A stretch of 64,000 nt of DNA from Rhodococcus sp. SMB37 (lineage in GTDB: Bacteria > Actinomycetota > Actinomycetes > Mycobacteriales > Mycobacteriaceae): positions 62,001-126,000 of the forward strand of contig NZ_SLVY01000004.1 in assembly GCF_004345605.1 (NCBI RefSeq), given 5' to 3'. The position numbers and the translations under genes are program-made. Under the pieces are notes generated by a model, which had not been told where the DNA came from, did no database searches, and was given only the letters and a program-made list of their open reading frames with translations. Of this stretch, positions 63,024 to 64,000 are shown piece after piece. Position 1 is the stretch's first letter; every line of letters begins with the position of its first letter.

Positions 63024-64000
63024 ATGCGGATAGTCGACTACCTCGACAAGGGTGCCTCGCTCGGGCCGGATCGGGCGTGCTTCACGACCGACGGCGACAC
63101 CTGGACGTACGCCACCGTCCAGGGTCTCGCCGACGATGTTGCCAGCGCGTTGGTTGCCCGCGGCGTGCAGCCCGGAAGCAAGGTCGCCGTGCTGTCCGGC
63201 AACGATCCGCTCGCGTTCGCCTGTGTCTTCGGGATCAGCAGAGCCGGGGGAGTGTGGTGCCCGATCAATCCGCGCAACGAGGCGGCCGAGAACCGGGAGA
63301 TTCTCGACCGCTTCGACTGCGAGGTGTTGTTGTACGCATCGGCCTATCGCGAGCTCGTCGACAAGATCCGAGCGGATCTTCCCGGGATCCACACGTGGGT
63401 GCAGCTCGATGGCGAATCCGACGGGAACACACTGGGTTGGGACGATTTCAGTGCTTCGTGTGGCGGCTCCCACGACGCTCCCGATAGGTTTGCGCCCGAC
63501 GACCTCGCGATGATCGTCGGTACGGGCGGTACGACCGGAAAACCGAAAGGGGTGCTGCTGACCGGCGCAAATCTCGAGACGATGACGGCGCTTACGCTCA
63601 TGAGCTATCCGTTCCCGACTCACGGTGCCCGTCCGGTCTACCTCGCGCTCGCCCCGCTCACCCACGCGGCCGGGGTGTTGTGCTTCCCCGTCCTGGCCGG
63701 CGGCGGTGAGATCGTCATCATGCGCAGCCCCGACGTCGGTCGGTTCCTCGAACTCGTGCCGGCGCACAGGGTCACCCATACGTTCCTCCCCCCGACCCTG
63801 ATCTATATGGTCCTCGCCCACCCTGATCTGGATACGACGGACCTGTCGAGCCTGCAGTGCTTCTGGTACGGAGCGGCGCCGATGAGCCCGACTCGGCTCG
63901 CCGAGGCGCTCGGACGGATAGGTCCGATGGCGCAACTCTTCGGGCAGACCGAGGCGCCGATGATGATCTCGGTGTTGCCGCCGGACGAACACCGCCGGTC
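63024..64000 (+). CDS. Acyl-CoA synthetase (3' end outside window)
   Basis: The frame from ATG 63024 stays open to the window end (325 codons visible; no stop). ANL superfamily: start RIVDYLDKGASLGPDRACF, P-loop GTGGTTGKPKGVLLTGANL (about 173-190), YLALAPLTHAAGVL, and LFGQTEAPMM near the edge. It activates an acid to its CoA ester, probably the substrate or product of the SDR operon. GACGGAG lies before the start. Catalytic C-terminal domain is beyond the window. Confidence 0.93.
   Translation, partial: MRIVDYLDKGASLGPDRACFTTDGDTWTYATVQGLADDVASALVARGVQPGSKVAVLSGNDPLAFACVFGISRAGGVWCPINPRNEAAENREILDRFDCEVLLYASAYRELVDKIRADLPGIHTWVQLDGESDGNTLGWDDFSASCGGSHDAPDRFAPDDLAMIVGTGGTTGKPKGVLLTGANLETMTALTLMSYPFPTHGARPVYLALAPLTHAAGVLCFPVLAGGGEIVIMRSPDVGRFLELVPAHRVTHTFLPPTLIYMVLAHPDLDTTDLSSLQCFWYGAAPMSPTRLAEALGRIGPMAQLFGQTEAPMMISVLPPDEHRR

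Overview
The window is high-GC chromosomal DNA from a mycolic-acid-type actinomycete, most likely Rhodococcus or a close Nocardiaceae relative. The basis is GTG/TTG starts, many 4-bp ATGA/GTGA gene overlaps, a WS/DGAT acyltransferase, a full ergothioneine pathway, a DUF3558-like lipoprotein, and a gene order matching a well-known mycobacterial backbone. From memory, M. tuberculosis Rv1013-Rv1026 runs pks16, pth, rplY, lpqT, prsA, glmU, TetR, mfd, mazG, lpqU, eno, divIC/ftsB-like, DUF501, ppx2. The same order is seen here, except that no lpqT was recognised and blocks of other genes split it. I saw no insertion sequence, prophage, CRISPR array or rRNA.

Layout. (1) 1-8.1 kb: end of a small membrane protein, then a dormancy-like module: WS/DGAT, two double-domain universal stress proteins, PEP synthase coupled to an Acg-like nitroreductase, and a hypothetical protein. 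Two DosR-like boxes precede the first stress protein. (2) 8.1-13.2 kb: thiolase-like gene divergent from a TetR gene with a near-perfect palindromic operator between them, then SnoaL-like, VOC and hydroxyisobutyryl-CoA hydrolase-like genes and a low-complexity protein. (3) 13.3-18.2 kb: prfC, a Pks16/FadD-like ligase, pth and rplY, with a perfect 46-bp palindrome between ligase and pth. (4) 18.4-24 kb: ergothioneine genes, egtABCD overlapping and egtE divergent. (5) 24-34.6 kb: accessory metabolism (GMC oxidoreductase plus Tat partner, amidase, cupin, AraC, MFS, lipoprotein) with three decayed or truncated genes. (6) 34.6-44.3 kb: prs, glmU, tRNA-Gln, two TetR regulators, an HTH-PIN pair with a degenerate PIN active site, mfd and mazG. 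(7) 44.3-53.4 kb: an exopolysaccharide-type cluster inserted between mazG and the lpqU-like gene, headed by an AT-rich possibly structured leader and containing a membrane-anchored EAL c-di-GMP phosphodiesterase. (8) 53.5-57.9 kb: lytic transglycosylase, eno, FtsB/DivIC-like, DUF501 and ppx. (9) 58-64 kb: secreted lipase, an unusual short-variable-arm tRNA with a TAA anticodon, a deazaflavin-nitroreductase-like protein, and a TetR-controlled operon (SDR, saccharopine dehydrogenase-like, acyl-CoA synthetase) running off the window end.

The least ordinary region is the exopolysaccharide cluster. Seven of its nine genes run with overlaps or gaps under 5 bp, from the first glycosyltransferase to the EAL protein; the sugar transferase and galE follow after short gaps. 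Two enzymes (a GalE-like SDR and the polyprenyl-phosphate sugar transferase) keep open frames but lack parts of their conserved cores. The EAL gene makes c-di-GMP control of polysaccharide output a testable idea. The leader, the degenerate PIN toxin and the tRNA also deserve a second look.
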